Origin: Aquamicrobium sp.
GTDB lineage: Bacteria; Pseudomonadota; Alphaproteobacteria; Rhizobiales; Rhizobiaceae
Assembly (NCBI RefSeq): GCF_023954335.1
Contig: NZ_JAMLIE010000006.1
Location: 72,943 to 136,942, forward strand
Direction: 5' to 3'
DNA: 64,000 bases
A model generated the notes under the pieces. It was not told the DNA's origin, ran no database searches, and worked only from the letters and a program-made list of their open reading frames with translations. Within the stretch, counting starts at the first letter, position 1, and each line of letters opens with the position of its first letter. The translations under genes were made by a program, and so were the position numbers. This document shows positions 26,672-35,553 of the stretch, piece after piece.

Positions 26672-26691
26672 ACGGAACGGGAAACGACGCG

Positions 26692-29600
26692 ATGAGCCAG
26701 CCCCCCAGCATCTCCGCCACCGAAACCGGATTGACCGCGCTGTTCGTGCGCCGGCCGGTTCTGGCGCTCGTCCTCAACGTGCTGATCGCGGTCGCCGGCC
26801 TCGCCGCCTTCTTCGGCATCGAGATCCGCGAGCTGCCGGACGTCGACCGTCCGGTCATCACCATCACCACCACCTTCACGGGCGCGTCGGCCGAATCGAT
26901 CGACCGCGAGATAACGGCCGTCGTCGAGGGCGCGGCGGCGCGCGTCGCCGGCGTCAAGTCGATCTCCTCGTCCTCGTCCTTCGGCCGCAGCCGCGTCACC
27001 GTCGAGTTCCGCGACGGTGTCGACCTCAACACGGCGGCCTCCGACATGCGCGACGCGGTCGGCCGCATCCAGAGGGACCTGCCCGACGACGCCGAGCTGC
27101 CGCAGATCGTCAAGGCGGATTCCGATTCGCAAGCGGTGGTGCGGCTCGCAATCACCTCCGAGACCATGAGCGTCCACGACATGACAGTCCTCGTCGAGGA
27201 CCAGATCATCGACACGCTCGCATCCATCGACGGCGTCGCCGAGGTGCAGCTCTATGGCGACCGCGACAAGATTTTCCGCGTCGACATCGACCAGTCGCGG
27301 CTGGCGAGCCTCGGCCTCACCGTCGCCGACGTGCGCAACGCGCTCGACACCGTCGCGCTCGACACGCCGGCCGGCTCGCTGACCAGCAACAACCAGGATC
27401 TGATCGTGCGCGCCGCCGCGCCGGTGACGACGCCCGACCAGTTCGAGGCCATCATCATCAACGGCACCAACCGGCTGGGCGACTTCGCCACCGTCACCCT
27501 CGGCGGCGACACCGGCGAATCCCAGCTGCGCGCCAACGGCAACACCGGCATCGGCATGGGCGTACTGCGCCAGGCCCAGTCCAACACGCTGCAGATCTCG
27601 CAAGGCGTGCACGAGGCGGTCGAACGCATCCGCCCGACCCTGCCGGAAGGGCTCGACATCTTCGTCACCGGCGACGAGGCCGTGTTCATCAACGGCGCCA
27701 TCCACGAGGTCGAGATCGCGCTCGGCATCTCGGTCACCGTGGTCCTCCTGATCATATTCCTGTTCCTGCTCGACGTGCGTGCCACCATCATTCCGGGCCT
27801 TGCCCTGCCGGTAGCGTTGATCGGCTCGGTCGCGGCGATCTACCTCGCCGGCTTCTCGATCAACATCCTCACCCTCCTCGCCTTCGTGCTGGCCACCGGC
27901 CTCGTCGTCGACGACGCCATCGTCGTGCTGGAGAACATCGTGCGCCGCCGCAATGAGGGCATGGGTCCTCGCGCGGCCGCGGTTCTCGGCACCAAGGAGG
28001 TGTTCTTCGCCGTCGTCGCCACCACCGCGACGCTGATCGCCGTCTTCATCCCGCTGTCCTTCCTGCCGGGGCAGACGGGCGGCCTGTTCCGCGAGTTCGG
28101 CTTCGTGCTGGCCATCGCCGTGTTCCTCTCGGCGGTCGTCGCGCTGTCGCTCTGCCCGATGATGGCTTCGCGGCTGATGACCGGCCGCCATCACGAGCAT
28201 TCCTCCGGCATCCTCGGCCGGATCGGCGGGCTGCTGGCCACCCTTTACCGCCGCACGCTGCACGTCGCGCTCAACGCGCCGCTCGTCGTCGTCCTCATCG
28301 CCGCGATGTTCTCGGCGCTGGCTGTGGTGCTGTTCCCCACCATCCGCTCCGAGCTGACCCCGCAGGAGGACCGCTCCGCCGCCTTCCTGCGCATCAGCGC
28401 GCCGCAGGGCGTGTCGCTAGACTATCTCGCCCAGCAGATGCGCGGCCTCGAGGACCTGATCCGGCCGCTGCGCGATTCCGGCGAGATCGCCTCCGTCTTC
28501 GCCATCGCCGGCTCGGGCGGCTCGCAGAACAGCGGCTTCATGGTGCTGTCGCTGGCGCCGTGGGACCAGCGCAGCCGCACCCAGCAGGAAATCCTCGCCG
28601 ACGTGACGAGCCGCGTCGAGGCCGTGCCGGGCGTGCGCGCCTTCGCATTCCAGCCCAACAGCCTCGGCATCCGCGGCGCGGGCTCGGGCCTGCAGTTCGC
28701 CATCGTCGGCAATTCCTACGCCCAGCTGACGCAGGCGGCGCAGGCCACCGTCGCCGACCTCGAGAAGGACAGCCGCTTCCGCAACGCGCGCCTGACGCAG
28801 GAGACGACCCAGCCGCAGCTTTCCGTGCGCATCGACCGCGAGCGCGCCTCCGACCTCGGCGTCAACATCGCCGGCCTGTCGGAGACGATCCAGGCGATGC
28901 TCGACGGCCGCGAGATCGGATCGGTCTTCATCGAGGACCGCTCCTACGACGTGAAGCTCCTGTCGGCCACGCATCCGATCAACGACCCGACCGACCTCGA
29001 GAACATCTTCATCAAGGCGCGGGACGGCCGCTTCGTGCCGATGTCGACCATCGCGATCCTGAGCGAGCAGGCCGTCGCGCCCTCGCTCGCCCGCGAGCAG
29101 CAGCAGCGGTCCGTCGCCATCACCACCGAGCTCGTCGGCAATTTCGCCCTCGGCGAGGCCTACGAGGTCGTTCAGGAGGTTGCCGCGCCGCACATGCCGG
29201 CCGGCAGCCGCATCGTGCCGCTGGCCGAGGCGGCGACACTGCAGGAAACCTCCGGCGGCATGACCGTCGTCTTCGGCTTCGCCATCGTCATCATCCTCCT
29301 GGTGCTGGCCGCCCAGTTCGAGAGCTTCGTCTCGGCCACCATCATCATGGCCACCGTGCCGCTCGGCCTCGCCTGCGCCGTGTTCGCACTGCTGCTGACC
29401 GGCACCAGCCTCAACGTCTACAGCCAGATCGGCCTCGTCCTGCTCGTCGGCATCATGGCCAAGAACGGCATCCTGATCGTCGAGTTCGCCAACCAGCTGC
29501 GCGACCGGGGCATGAAGCTGCACGAGGCGATCGAGGAAGCGGCCAACATCCGGCTGCGGCCGGTGGTGATGACCATGCTGTGCACCATCGTCGGCGGCCT

Positions 29601-29829
29601 GCCGCTGGTGCTGGCGAGCGGCGCGGGCGCCGAGGCGCGCATTGCGCTGGGCTGGGTCATCGTCGGCGGGCTCGGCCTGTCGACCATCTCGACGCTCTAC
29701 CTGACGCCGGTCGCCTATCTGCTGCTCGGCCGCTTCGTCACGCCGAAGGTCGAGGAGGAAAAGCGCCTCCACCGCGAGCTGGAGGAGGCGAGCGCCAGGG
29801 AAGCCGCTGCCGCGCAGCCGGCGGAATAA
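26692..29829 (+). CDS. RND-family multidrug efflux permease (AcrB/MexF-like)
   Basis: A 1045-residue proton-driven inner-membrane pump. FVRRPVLALVLNVLIAVAGL is the first span, ELPDVDRPVITITTTFTGAS the start of the porter domain, VLATGLVVDDAIVVLENIVRR the fourth span with the paired proton-relay Asp, and the carboxyl half repeats the pattern up to YLTPVAYLLLGRF. Length and symmetry are complete. The frame is open 83 codons further upstream inside the adaptor gene; the ATG at 26692 after the adaptor stop is the credible start. Substrates unknown. Confidence 0.95.
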   Translation: MSQPPSISATETGLTALFVRRPVLALVLNVLIAVAGLAAFFGIEIRELPDVDRPVITITTTFTGASAESIDREITAVVEGAAARVAGVKSISSSSSFGRSRVTVEFRDGVDLNTAASDMRDAVGRIQRDLPDDAELPQIVKADSDSQAVVRLAITSETMSVHDMTVLVEDQIIDTLASIDGVAEVQLYGDRDKIFRVDIDQSRLASLGLTVADVRNALDTVALDTPAGSLTSNNQDLIVRAAAPVTTPDQFEAIIINGTNRLGDFATVTLGGDTGESQLRANGNTGIGMGVLRQAQSNTLQISQGVHEAVERIRPTLPEGLDIFVTGDEAVFINGAIHEVEIALGISVTVVLLIIFLFLLDVRATIIPGLALPVALIGSVAAIYLAGFSINILTLLAFVLATGLVVDDAIVVLENIVRRRNEGMGPRAAAVLGTKEVFFAVVATTATLIAVFIPLSFLPGQTGGLFREFGFVLAIAVFLSAVVALSLCPMMASRLMTGRHHEHSSGILGRIGGLLATLYRRTLHVALNAPLVVVLIAAMFSALAVVLFPTIRSELTPQEDRSAAFLRISAPQGVSLDYLAQQMRGLEDLIRPLRDSGEIASVFAIAGSGGSQNSGFMVLSLAPWDQRSRTQQEILADVTSRVEAVPGVRAFAFQPNSLGIRGAGSGLQFAIVGNSYAQLTQAAQATVADLEKDSRFRNARLTQETTQPQLSVRIDRERASDLGVNIAGLSETIQAMLDGREIGSVFIEDRSYDVKLLSATHPINDPTDLENIFIKARDGRFVPMSTIAILSEQAVAPSLAREQQQRSVAITTELVGNFALGEAYEVVQEVAAPHMPAGSRIVPLAEAATLQETSGGMTVVFGFAIVIILLVLAAQFESFVSATIIMATVPLGLACAVFALLLTGTSLNVYSQIGLVLLVGIMAKNGILIVEFANQLRDRGMKLHEAIEEAANIRLRPVVMTMLCTIVGGLPLVLASGAGAEARIALGWVIVGGLGLSTISTLYLTPVAYLLLGRFVTPKVEEEKRLHRELEEASAREAAAAQPAE

Positions 29830-29845
29830 GCGCAAGGACGCCCGC

Positions 29846-31060
29846 TCATCGCGTTGCCGCCCGACGGCGCTCGACCGGGATATAGGCGGCAAGCACGGCC
29901 GCGCCGGCGAACATCGCCAGCGCCGCCAGCCACAGGCCGGCGTCGTAGTTGCCCGTCTTCTCCGCCACGGTGCCGACGAGGGCCGGCGCGACGATCTGGG
30001 CGACGCCGTAGGAGAGCGTCAGCCTTGCCATCGCCTGCGAGGGATTGGCGCTGTTGCGCTTGCCGACCAGCGTCAGCATCAGCGAGACGATGCCGATGAA
30101 GGTGACCCCGAACAGCACCGCCCCGCCGAGCGCCGCCCACAGATGCGCGCTCATCACCGGCAGCAGGCTGGACAGGCCTTGCAGGACATAGGCGACGATC
30201 ATCGCGGGCACCTCGCCGATGCGCCGCGCGATGCGGTCCCAGGCGAAGGTGGCGGGAATGGAGGTCAGGCCGACCACGATCCAGACGAGGAACCCCGTCC
30301 CTACGAGCGCCGGCTGCTTCTCGGTCGCGGCGACGAGGAAGGTGGCGGTGATGACGAAGCCGATGCCGGCGAAGAAATAGGAGGCGATCAGCAGCCACAT
30401 CGAAAGGCTCGGCCGCGAGGGCGCGGCGGCCGCGGGAGCGGTCGCCGCGGGCGGCTGCGGCGCCGGCATCCACAGGAAGGCCGGAACGAGCAGCGCCAGC
30501 CCGACCGCGCCCATGACCTGCCATTGCTGCGCCCAGTCGAAGGCGGGCGTCATCAGCGCCACCAGCACGCCCGACACGACGATGCCGGTGCCGATGCCGG
30601 AAAAGTGGAGGCCGAGCTCCGGCCGCCTGCCATGCGCCACCAGCCAGCCGAGCACCATGCCCGAGGCGAGCAGCAGCCCCGCCGCGGCGCTCGCCCCGGC
30701 GATGAAGCGCAGCACCATCCACAGCACCGGATCGGAGGTCAGGCCCATTCCGCCTGTGCCGATCAGTCCGGCCAGCAGGCCGAGGCGATAGAGCCTGAGA
30801 CGCAGCGCCGGCCGCGACGCCGCCGAGGCGATCAGCGCCCCGGTCATGTATCCGGCATAGTTCAGCGTCGCCAGCCAGCCGCCCATGGACTCGCTCAGCC
30901 CGGCCTGCGCCTGCATCAGCGGCAGGAGCGGCGTGTAGGCGAAGCGGGCGAGCCCGACCGTGAGCACCAGCGAGGCGATCCCCGCGCACAGCACCTGCCA
31001 CGGATGGCGCGGCGCGAACGGCGAGGAGCGGGAAGAGGTCTGCGTCGTGCCCTCGGTCAT
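29846..31060 (-). CDS. YbfB/YjiJ-type MFS transporter
   Basis: A 404-residue major-facilitator protein with about 12 membrane segments. It opens with GIASLVLTVGLARFAYTPLLPLMQAQAGLSES, the signature of the YbfB/YjiJ branch. The ATG at 31060 (MTEGTTQ) is preceded by GGAG at a good distance; an in-frame start at 31075 is possible. Its end meets the RND pump gene tail-to-tail with a 16-base gap. The divergent AraC gene is the likely regulator. Substrate unknown. Confidence 0.92.
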   Translation of the reverse strand: MTEGTTQTSSRSSPFAPRHPWQVLCAGIASLVLTVGLARFAYTPLLPLMQAQAGLSESMGGWLATLNYAGYMTGALIASAASRPALRLRLYRLGLLAGLIGTGGMGLTSDPVLWMVLRFIAGASAAAGLLLASGMVLGWLVAHGRRPELGLHFSGIGTGIVVSGVLVALMTPAFDWAQQWQVMGAVGLALLVPAFLWMPAPQPPAATAPAAAAPSRPSLSMWLLIASYFFAGIGFVITATFLVAATEKQPALVGTGFLVWIVVGLTSIPATFAWDRIARRIGEVPAMIVAYVLQGLSSLLPVMSAHLWAALGGAVLFGVTFIGIVSLMLTLVGKRNSANPSQAMARLTLSYGVAQIVAPALVGTVAEKTGNYDAGLWLAALAMFAGAAVLAAYIPVERRRAATR

Positions 31061-31200
31061 GGATCGTCTCCGCATGCGCGCCAGCGTCGAAACGGCTCCC
31101 GCATCCAGCGTTTCGGCGGCGGACGCGGGAGGCCTGCTCGCTATCCTCTACTAGCCGAAGCCGGCTCGACAGGCTTTCGACGCCATGACAAAATCTGTCG

Positions 31201-32013
31201 ATGAACAGACATTCCCCGCCCGACGCCGCGCGATGGACGGAGCTCGACGTGCCGCGCGACCATCCCGCGCCGGACCCGATCAGGGTCCGCGCCCAGCGCC
31301 TGCCGCCGCGCCACTATTTCCCGCTCCACCGCCACGACTGGCACCAGCTCGCCTATGCCGTTTCCGGCGTCGTCACGGTCTCGGTCGCGAACCGGCGCTA
31401 CGTCATCTCGCCCGAGCAGGCGGCATGGGTGCCGGCCGGCACGCTGCACGGCACAGGCACGCGTCTCGGCGCCGGGTTCCACAGCCTCTACATCGCCAAC
31501 GACCCGGCGCTGGCGCTGGCGAGCGAGCACATGGTGTTCGCCGTCCCGCCCCTGCTGCGGGCGCTGATCGTCGAGGCCGACGCGCTCGAAACGGACGACG
31601 CCGACGCCGCCTATCGCCAGCAGGTGCACAACCTCATCCTCGCCCAGCTGCGCCGGGCGCGGCCGCTCACTGCTGCCCTGCCCTGGCCGGAAAGCCCGGC
31701 GCTGACGAGGCTGTGCGAGGCGCTCGACGCGCAGCCCGACGATCCGCTGCCGATGGCGCGCTGGAGCCGCCGGCTCGGCATGTCGGAGCGCACGCTGGCG
31801 CGCCGCTTCCGCGACGAGACGGGGATGACGCTGCGCGCCTGGCGCCGGCGCCTGCGCCTGTTCCGCGGCATCGAGCTCTTGGAGACCGGCATGAGCGTCA
31901 CCGACATCGCCTTCGAGCTCGGCTACGCCTCGACCTCGGCCTTCATCTACATGTTCCGGATGGAGACCGGGCACAGCCCCGACGTCTACCGCCGGCGCGC
32001 GGATGCCGCCTGA
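31201..32013 (+). CDS. AraC-family transcriptional regulator with cupin sensor domain
   Basis: A 270-residue regulator: an amino-terminal cupin (HYFPLHRHDWHQLAYAVSGVVTV, with AAWVPAGTLHG) binding an unknown ligand, and a carboxyl AraC domain with two helix-turn-helix units (about residues 180-265; MARWSRRLGMSERTLARRFRDETGMTLRAW and TDIAFELGYASTSAFIYMFR). It is divergent to the MFS gene with a 140-base gap and probably controls it. Confidence 0.93.
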   Translation: MNRHSPPDAARWTELDVPRDHPAPDPIRVRAQRLPPRHYFPLHRHDWHQLAYAVSGVVTVSVANRRYVISPEQAAWVPAGTLHGTGTRLGAGFHSLYIANDPALALASEHMVFAVPPLLRALIVEADALETDDADAAYRQQVHNLILAQLRRARPLTAALPWPESPALTRLCEALDAQPDDPLPMARWSRRLGMSERTLARRFRDETGMTLRAWRRRLRLFRGIELLETGMSVTDIAFELGYASTSAFIYMFRMETGHSPDVYRRRADAA

Positions 32014-32019
32014 CGGCGG

Positions 32020-32053
32020 AAAAAGAAAAGGCCGCGCGGTTTCCCGCGCAGCC
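32020..32053 (-). terminator. Intrinsic terminator of the LysR gene
   Basis: Arms GGCCGCGCGG (32030-32039) and CCGCGCAGCC (32044-32053) pair with one mismatch around TTTC; on the minus strand a T-rich tail (TTTTCTTTTT) follows. Almost identical to the terminator at 34281-34304. Confidence 0.8.
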
Positions 32054-32061
32054 CCGGCGAT

Positions 32062-32949
32062 TCAGGAGTTGTCCGGCGCGCTGGCGGCTTCCTCGACCAG
32101 CCACTCCCGGAAGCGCATCACCGCCGGCCGCTGCAACGCCTGCGCCGTGCTCACGGCGTAATAGGCGAAGCGCGTCGGCCATCGGACGTAAATCGCCCTC
32201 ACGAGCCGGCCGGCGCGTAAATCGTCGTCCGCATAGGTATCCCGCACGAGCGCCAGTCCGTGCCCCGCAACGGCCGCCTTCACCGTCAGATGGTCCTCGG
32301 AGAACGACAGGCCTTCGAGATGGGCAGGGGCCTGCACGCCATGCGCCTCGAACCAGAGCCGCCAGTCGGCCCGCTCCATGTCGTGCAGCAGAGGAAATGC
32401 GAGGCAGTAGGCCGGCGTCCGGATCGGCGCGCGCCCATCAAGCAAGGAAGGGCTGGCGACGACGACCAGCTCCGGGGCGACAAGCGGTACGGCGACCAGC
32501 CCGGCATAGGTTCCAAGCCCGTGCCGGATCGCCATATCCACCGGCTCGCGCCTCAAATCGACAAGCCGGCTGTCCGTTTCCAGCTCGATGTCGATCTCGG
32601 GATGGCGCTTCGAGAAGCGCGACAAGCGCGGCACCAGCCAGTTGGAGGCGAAGGACGCCATCGTGCTGACCCTGATGCGGCGGGCCGACGGGCGCTCCAG
32701 CTCGCGCCTTGCGTCGTCTATCCGGCGGAATGGCTCGTCCAGAGCCGCGAACAGGGACTGCCCGGCCGCGCTCAACGTCACGCCTGCCGGCGTTCGGTCG
32801 AACAGGCGATGCCCCGCCAGTTCTTCCAGCTCCCGCACGCGCTGGCTGATCGCGCCCGGTGTCAGCGACATGGCATCGGCGGCCTGGCGCATCCGTCCGG
32901 CGCGGGCGACGGCAACGAAGGTTTCCAGCAAGGACAAGGGAACGGCCAT
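32062..32949 (-). CDS. LysR-family transcriptional regulator (GcvA-like)
   Basis: A 295-residue LysR protein of the GcvA/AmpR-like branch: LSLLETFVAVARAGRMRQAADAMSLTPGAISQRVRELEELAGHRLFDR in residues 5-52, then an effector domain with YAGLVAVPLVAPELVVVASP. The ATG at 32949 (MAVPLS) starts the conserved region; the longer frame beyond it crosses the operator. A 21-bp perfect palindrome lies 5 bases upstream of the start, between this gene and the divergent MFS gene, so it probably controls both. Confidence 0.92.
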   Translation of the reverse strand: MAVPLSLLETFVAVARAGRMRQAADAMSLTPGAISQRVRELEELAGHRLFDRTPAGVTLSAAGQSLFAALDEPFRRIDDARRELERPSARRIRVSTMASFASNWLVPRLSRFSKRHPEIDIELETDSRLVDLRREPVDMAIRHGLGTYAGLVAVPLVAPELVVVASPSLLDGRAPIRTPAYCLAFPLLHDMERADWRLWFEAHGVQAPAHLEGLSFSEDHLTVKAAVAGHGLALVRDTYADDDLRAGRLVRAIYVRWPTRFAYYAVSTAQALQRPAVMRFREWLVEEAASAPDNS

Positions 32950-32953
32950 GTCT

Positions 32954-32974
32954 GTGTTTAGCACAGCTAAACAC
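32954..32974. promoter_or_regulatory. 21-bp perfect palindrome, probable LysR operator
   Basis: Arms GTGTTTAGC and GCTAAACAC are exact reverse complements around ACA. The site sits in the 98-base divergent gap between the LysR gene and the MFS gene. The TTTAGC/GCTAAA core contains the T-N11-A layout of LysR sites. Direct symmetry is observed; the binding protein is inferred from position. Confidence 0.65.
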
Positions 32975-33047
32975 GGGCGGCAAAACCATCGTTTGCCGAA
33001 GCCGCCGCGCTCGCGGATTTTTCCTCCGAGATAGTCAGGAGGATCCC

Positions 33048-34268
33048 ATGAAGCGTTCGCCGCCCGCAATCCTGCAATGGTCCGTAGTCGGCTTCGGCTT
33101 TCTGGCGCTGGCGCTGGCCTTTTCGGCCCGCGCTACCCTCGGGCTGGTCATGCCAATCTGGTCGCAGGAGCTTGGATGGTCACGCAGCTTCATATCCGGC
33201 TCGGCCGCGATGGCGCTGCTGGTCATGGCGGCGGTCGCACCCTTCGCGGGCCGGCTGGTCGACCGGCACGGCGTCCGGGCAACGCTTGCGCTCGGACTGG
33301 GGTTCGTCGGCGTCGGATGCCTGATCGTTGCCGGCACGAGCAACGCCATTGTCTTCGTTCTCGGCTTCAGCGGCCTCGCCGCGATCGGCTTCGGGATCGT
33401 GGCGGCGCATGTGGTTTCGACGGCGATCGCGAGGCTGTTCGACAAGAACCGCGGGCTTGCGACCGGCATCGCCACATCCGGCTCGACCGGCGGTCAGTTC
33501 CTCATCGTGCCCCTGGTCGCGGCGGTCCTCGCGACATTCAGCTGGCGCTGGAGCTTCCTGGCCATGGGGCTCGCCTGCCTCGCCCTGATCCCGCTCCTAT
33601 GGTGGACGCTGGCGGCAAGGGACAGGGGCGAGGCTCGAGCCGCATCGCCTTCGGCTCCTTCGACGCTGAAGGCCGATCTCGGCACGATCGTCAGAAAACC
33701 GGCGTTCCACATCCTGTTCTGGAGCTTCCTGCTCTGCGGCTACACGACCGCCGGGGTGATCGAAACGCATTTGATGCCCTATGCCGCGTTCTGCGGTTTC
33801 GGCCCGGTCCCGAGCGCCGCCGCCTACGGCGCCCTCTCGGCCGTCAACATGCTCGGCATGATCGGGGCCGGCTGGCTCACCGACCGGATGAACAGGGTCG
33901 TTCTGCTCGGCTCGATCTACGTCCTTCGGGGTGCGACGTTCCTCATCCTCATGAATATCGGGGCCAGCTATGAAATGCTGGTCGTCTTCGCGGTCGCGTT
34001 CGGCGCGGTGGACTATGCGACCGTCCCGGTGACCGCAAGCCTCGTCGCCAGCCATATCGGGTTGCGCGTCATGGGTCTTGCCATGGGGCTGATCTCGGCC
34101 GGCCACGCGCTCGGCGCGGCCCTGGGCGCCTGGTCCGGCGGCTACATCTTCGATCTGACGATGCAATATGACCGGGTCTGGATGATTTCGGCCGCGCTGG
34201 CGGCCGGAGCCGGCCTGATGGTCTTCCTGCTGCGGGACAAACCGGAGCCGATAGCCGAAGCCGCCTGA
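33048..34268 (+). CDS. MFS transporter (monocarboxylate/oxalate-formate antiporter-like)
   Basis: A 406-residue, 12-span major-facilitator protein. ARATLGLVMPIWSQELGWSRSFISGSAAMALL and AGRLVDRHGVRATL (motif A) place it near the MCT/OFA-type family. The ATG at 33048 has AGGAGG five bases upstream. It is divergent to a LysR gene, with a palindromic operator between them. Third-codon positions look a little less GC-rich than neighbouring genes. Substrate unknown; a carboxylate is a reasonable guess. Confidence 0.9.
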   Translation: MKRSPPAILQWSVVGFGFLALALAFSARATLGLVMPIWSQELGWSRSFISGSAAMALLVMAAVAPFAGRLVDRHGVRATLALGLGFVGVGCLIVAGTSNAIVFVLGFSGLAAIGFGIVAAHVVSTAIARLFDKNRGLATGIATSGSTGGQFLIVPLVAAVLATFSWRWSFLAMGLACLALIPLLWWTLAARDRGEARAASPSAPSTLKADLGTIVRKPAFHILFWSFLLCGYTTAGVIETHLMPYAAFCGFGPVPSAAAYGALSAVNMLGMIGAGWLTDRMNRVVLLGSIYVLRGATFLILMNIGASYEMLVVFAVAFGAVDYATVPVTASLVASHIGLRVMGLAMGLISAGHALGAALGAWSGGYIFDLTMQYDRVWMISAALAAGAGLMVFLLRDKPEPIAEAA

Positions 34269-34280
34269 TCGCAAGAAGAA

Positions 34281-34304
34281 GGCCGCGCGGTTTCCCGCGC
34301 GGCC
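34281..34304 (-). terminator. Intrinsic terminator of the Liv operon
   Basis: Perfect 10-bp stem, GGCCGCGCGG (34281-34290) and CCGCGCGGCC (34295-34304), loop TTTC; the minus strand continues with TTCTTCTTG. It ends the long minus-strand operon about 20 bases after the substrate-binding protein stop and may also serve the converging MFS gene. Confidence 0.8.
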
Positions 34305-34324
34305 CATGCCCGGCTGAGGCCGGA

Positions 34325-35500
34325 TTACTTGACTTCCGACTCGTCGAGGCGGCCGACCTCGACCCACTTGCCGCCCTCGATCTTGGAGACGACGATCAGG
34401 TTGCCGCCCTGATGGTCCGGTCCGTAGTCGATGTCGACGTCGTTGATGGCGTCATGGTACTTCACGCTCTCCATGCCGGTGCGGAAGCTCTCGGCCGTCA
34501 GCTCGGGGCCGGCGGCCTCGAGCGCCTGCACCACGGCCCGCGCCGCGCCGTAGCCGAGCTGGGCGGCCGTGCCGACCGGCTCGCCATGCGCCGCCTGATA
34601 GGCCTCGGCCCACGCCTTGACTTCCGGATTGTCGAGGCGGTTCTCGAAATCCGACCAGCCGGCGGCGGCGTAGTAGCCCTCGGTCACGCCTTCCGGCACC
34701 TTGGCGACGGCGGTGTTCATGCCTGCCGACGAGCCGACGAAGGCGACGTCGGTCCAGCCGAGCTTCTTGGCCGTGCCGTAGGCGACGATGGTCTGGCGCA
34801 CGCCGAGGCCGGTGGCGACGATGTCGCAGCCGGCTTCGCGCAGCTTCTGGATCGAGCCGACGAAGTCCTGCTCGTCCGGCTTGTGGGTGGTCTCCGCGGC
34901 ATAGGTGAGGCCGAGCTTCTCGGCCTGGTCCTTGGCGCCCTCATGGACTTCGAGGCCGAAGTCGGAGGGGATGTACATCGCGCACACTTCCTTGGCGTCG
35001 TTCTGCTCGGCCAGCATCGACACCGCGGCGCGGATCTGGTCGTAGTAGGAGGAGAAGCCGGTGTACTTGTAGGAGATGTCGCCTTCGAGCATCTGGCGCG
35101 CCGCCGTCAGCGGCGAGACGTTCGCCACCTGCTTGGCCTCCATCAGCGGGAAGCCGGCGAGGTTGTGCGGCGTGCCGAGGTTCAGGATCATCGCGAAGAC
35201 CTGATCGGAGTTGATCAGCTTGTTGAAGTTCTGCACCGCCTTGGGCACCTGGTAGCCGTGATCCTCGACCACGAGGCGGATCTTGCGGCCGTGGATGCCG
35301 CCCTTGGCATTGACCTCGTCGAAGAGCTGCTGCGCGGCCTTGATCGCGCCGACGTTGAACGCGGCGAAGATGCCGGACAGGTCGCCGTTCGAGCCGATGA
35401 CGATCTCGGTGTCGGAGACGCCCTGCGTCGCCTGCGCGGCCGAGGCCATGCCCATCGCGAAAGCGGCGGCGAGAATGGATTTCGTGACTGCATTCTTCAT
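34325..35500 (-). CDS. ABC importer substrate-binding protein, branched-chain amino acid type (Peripla_BP_6)
   Basis: A 391-residue periplasmic protein with a signal peptide (MKNAVTKSILAAAFAMGMASAAQA) and the Leu/Ile/Val-binding fold (VIGSNGDLSGIFAAFNVGAIKAAQQLFDEVNAKGGIHGRKIRLVVEDHGY in separate blocks). It is the last gene of the importer operon. Although named for amino acids, members grouped with an acyl-CoA ligase often bind aromatic or other carboxylates, and the operon context here (ligase, acyl-CoA dehydrogenase) favours an organic acid. It has its own leader of 53 bases. Confidence 0.93.
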   Translation of the reverse strand: MKNAVTKSILAAAFAMGMASAAQATQGVSDTEIVIGSNGDLSGIFAAFNVGAIKAAQQLFDEVNAKGGIHGRKIRLVVEDHGYQVPKAVQNFNKLINSDQVFAMILNLGTPHNLAGFPLMEAKQVANVSPLTAARQMLEGDISYKYTGFSSYYDQIRAAVSMLAEQNDAKEVCAMYIPSDFGLEVHEGAKDQAEKLGLTYAAETTHKPDEQDFVGSIQKLREAGCDIVATGLGVRQTIVAYGTAKKLGWTDVAFVGSSAGMNTAVAKVPEGVTEGYYAAAGWSDFENRLDNPEVKAWAEAYQAAHGEPVGTAAQLGYGAARAVVQALEAAGPELTAESFRTGMESVKYHDAINDVDIDYGPDHQGGNLIVVSKIEGGKWVEVGRLDESEVK

Positions 35501-35553
35501 TTCATTCCTCCTGGTTGTTTCCCTGGTCCCTTACGGCGAGGCTTTTTTCTTGC

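Noticed and set aside
26413..28263. A 616-codon frame opposite the RND pump
   Set aside because: Antisense shadow in a gene with textbook RND motifs.
29715..31001. Alternative frame in the MFS gene region
   Set aside because: Frame lacks membrane segments and overlaps a clear 12-span protein.
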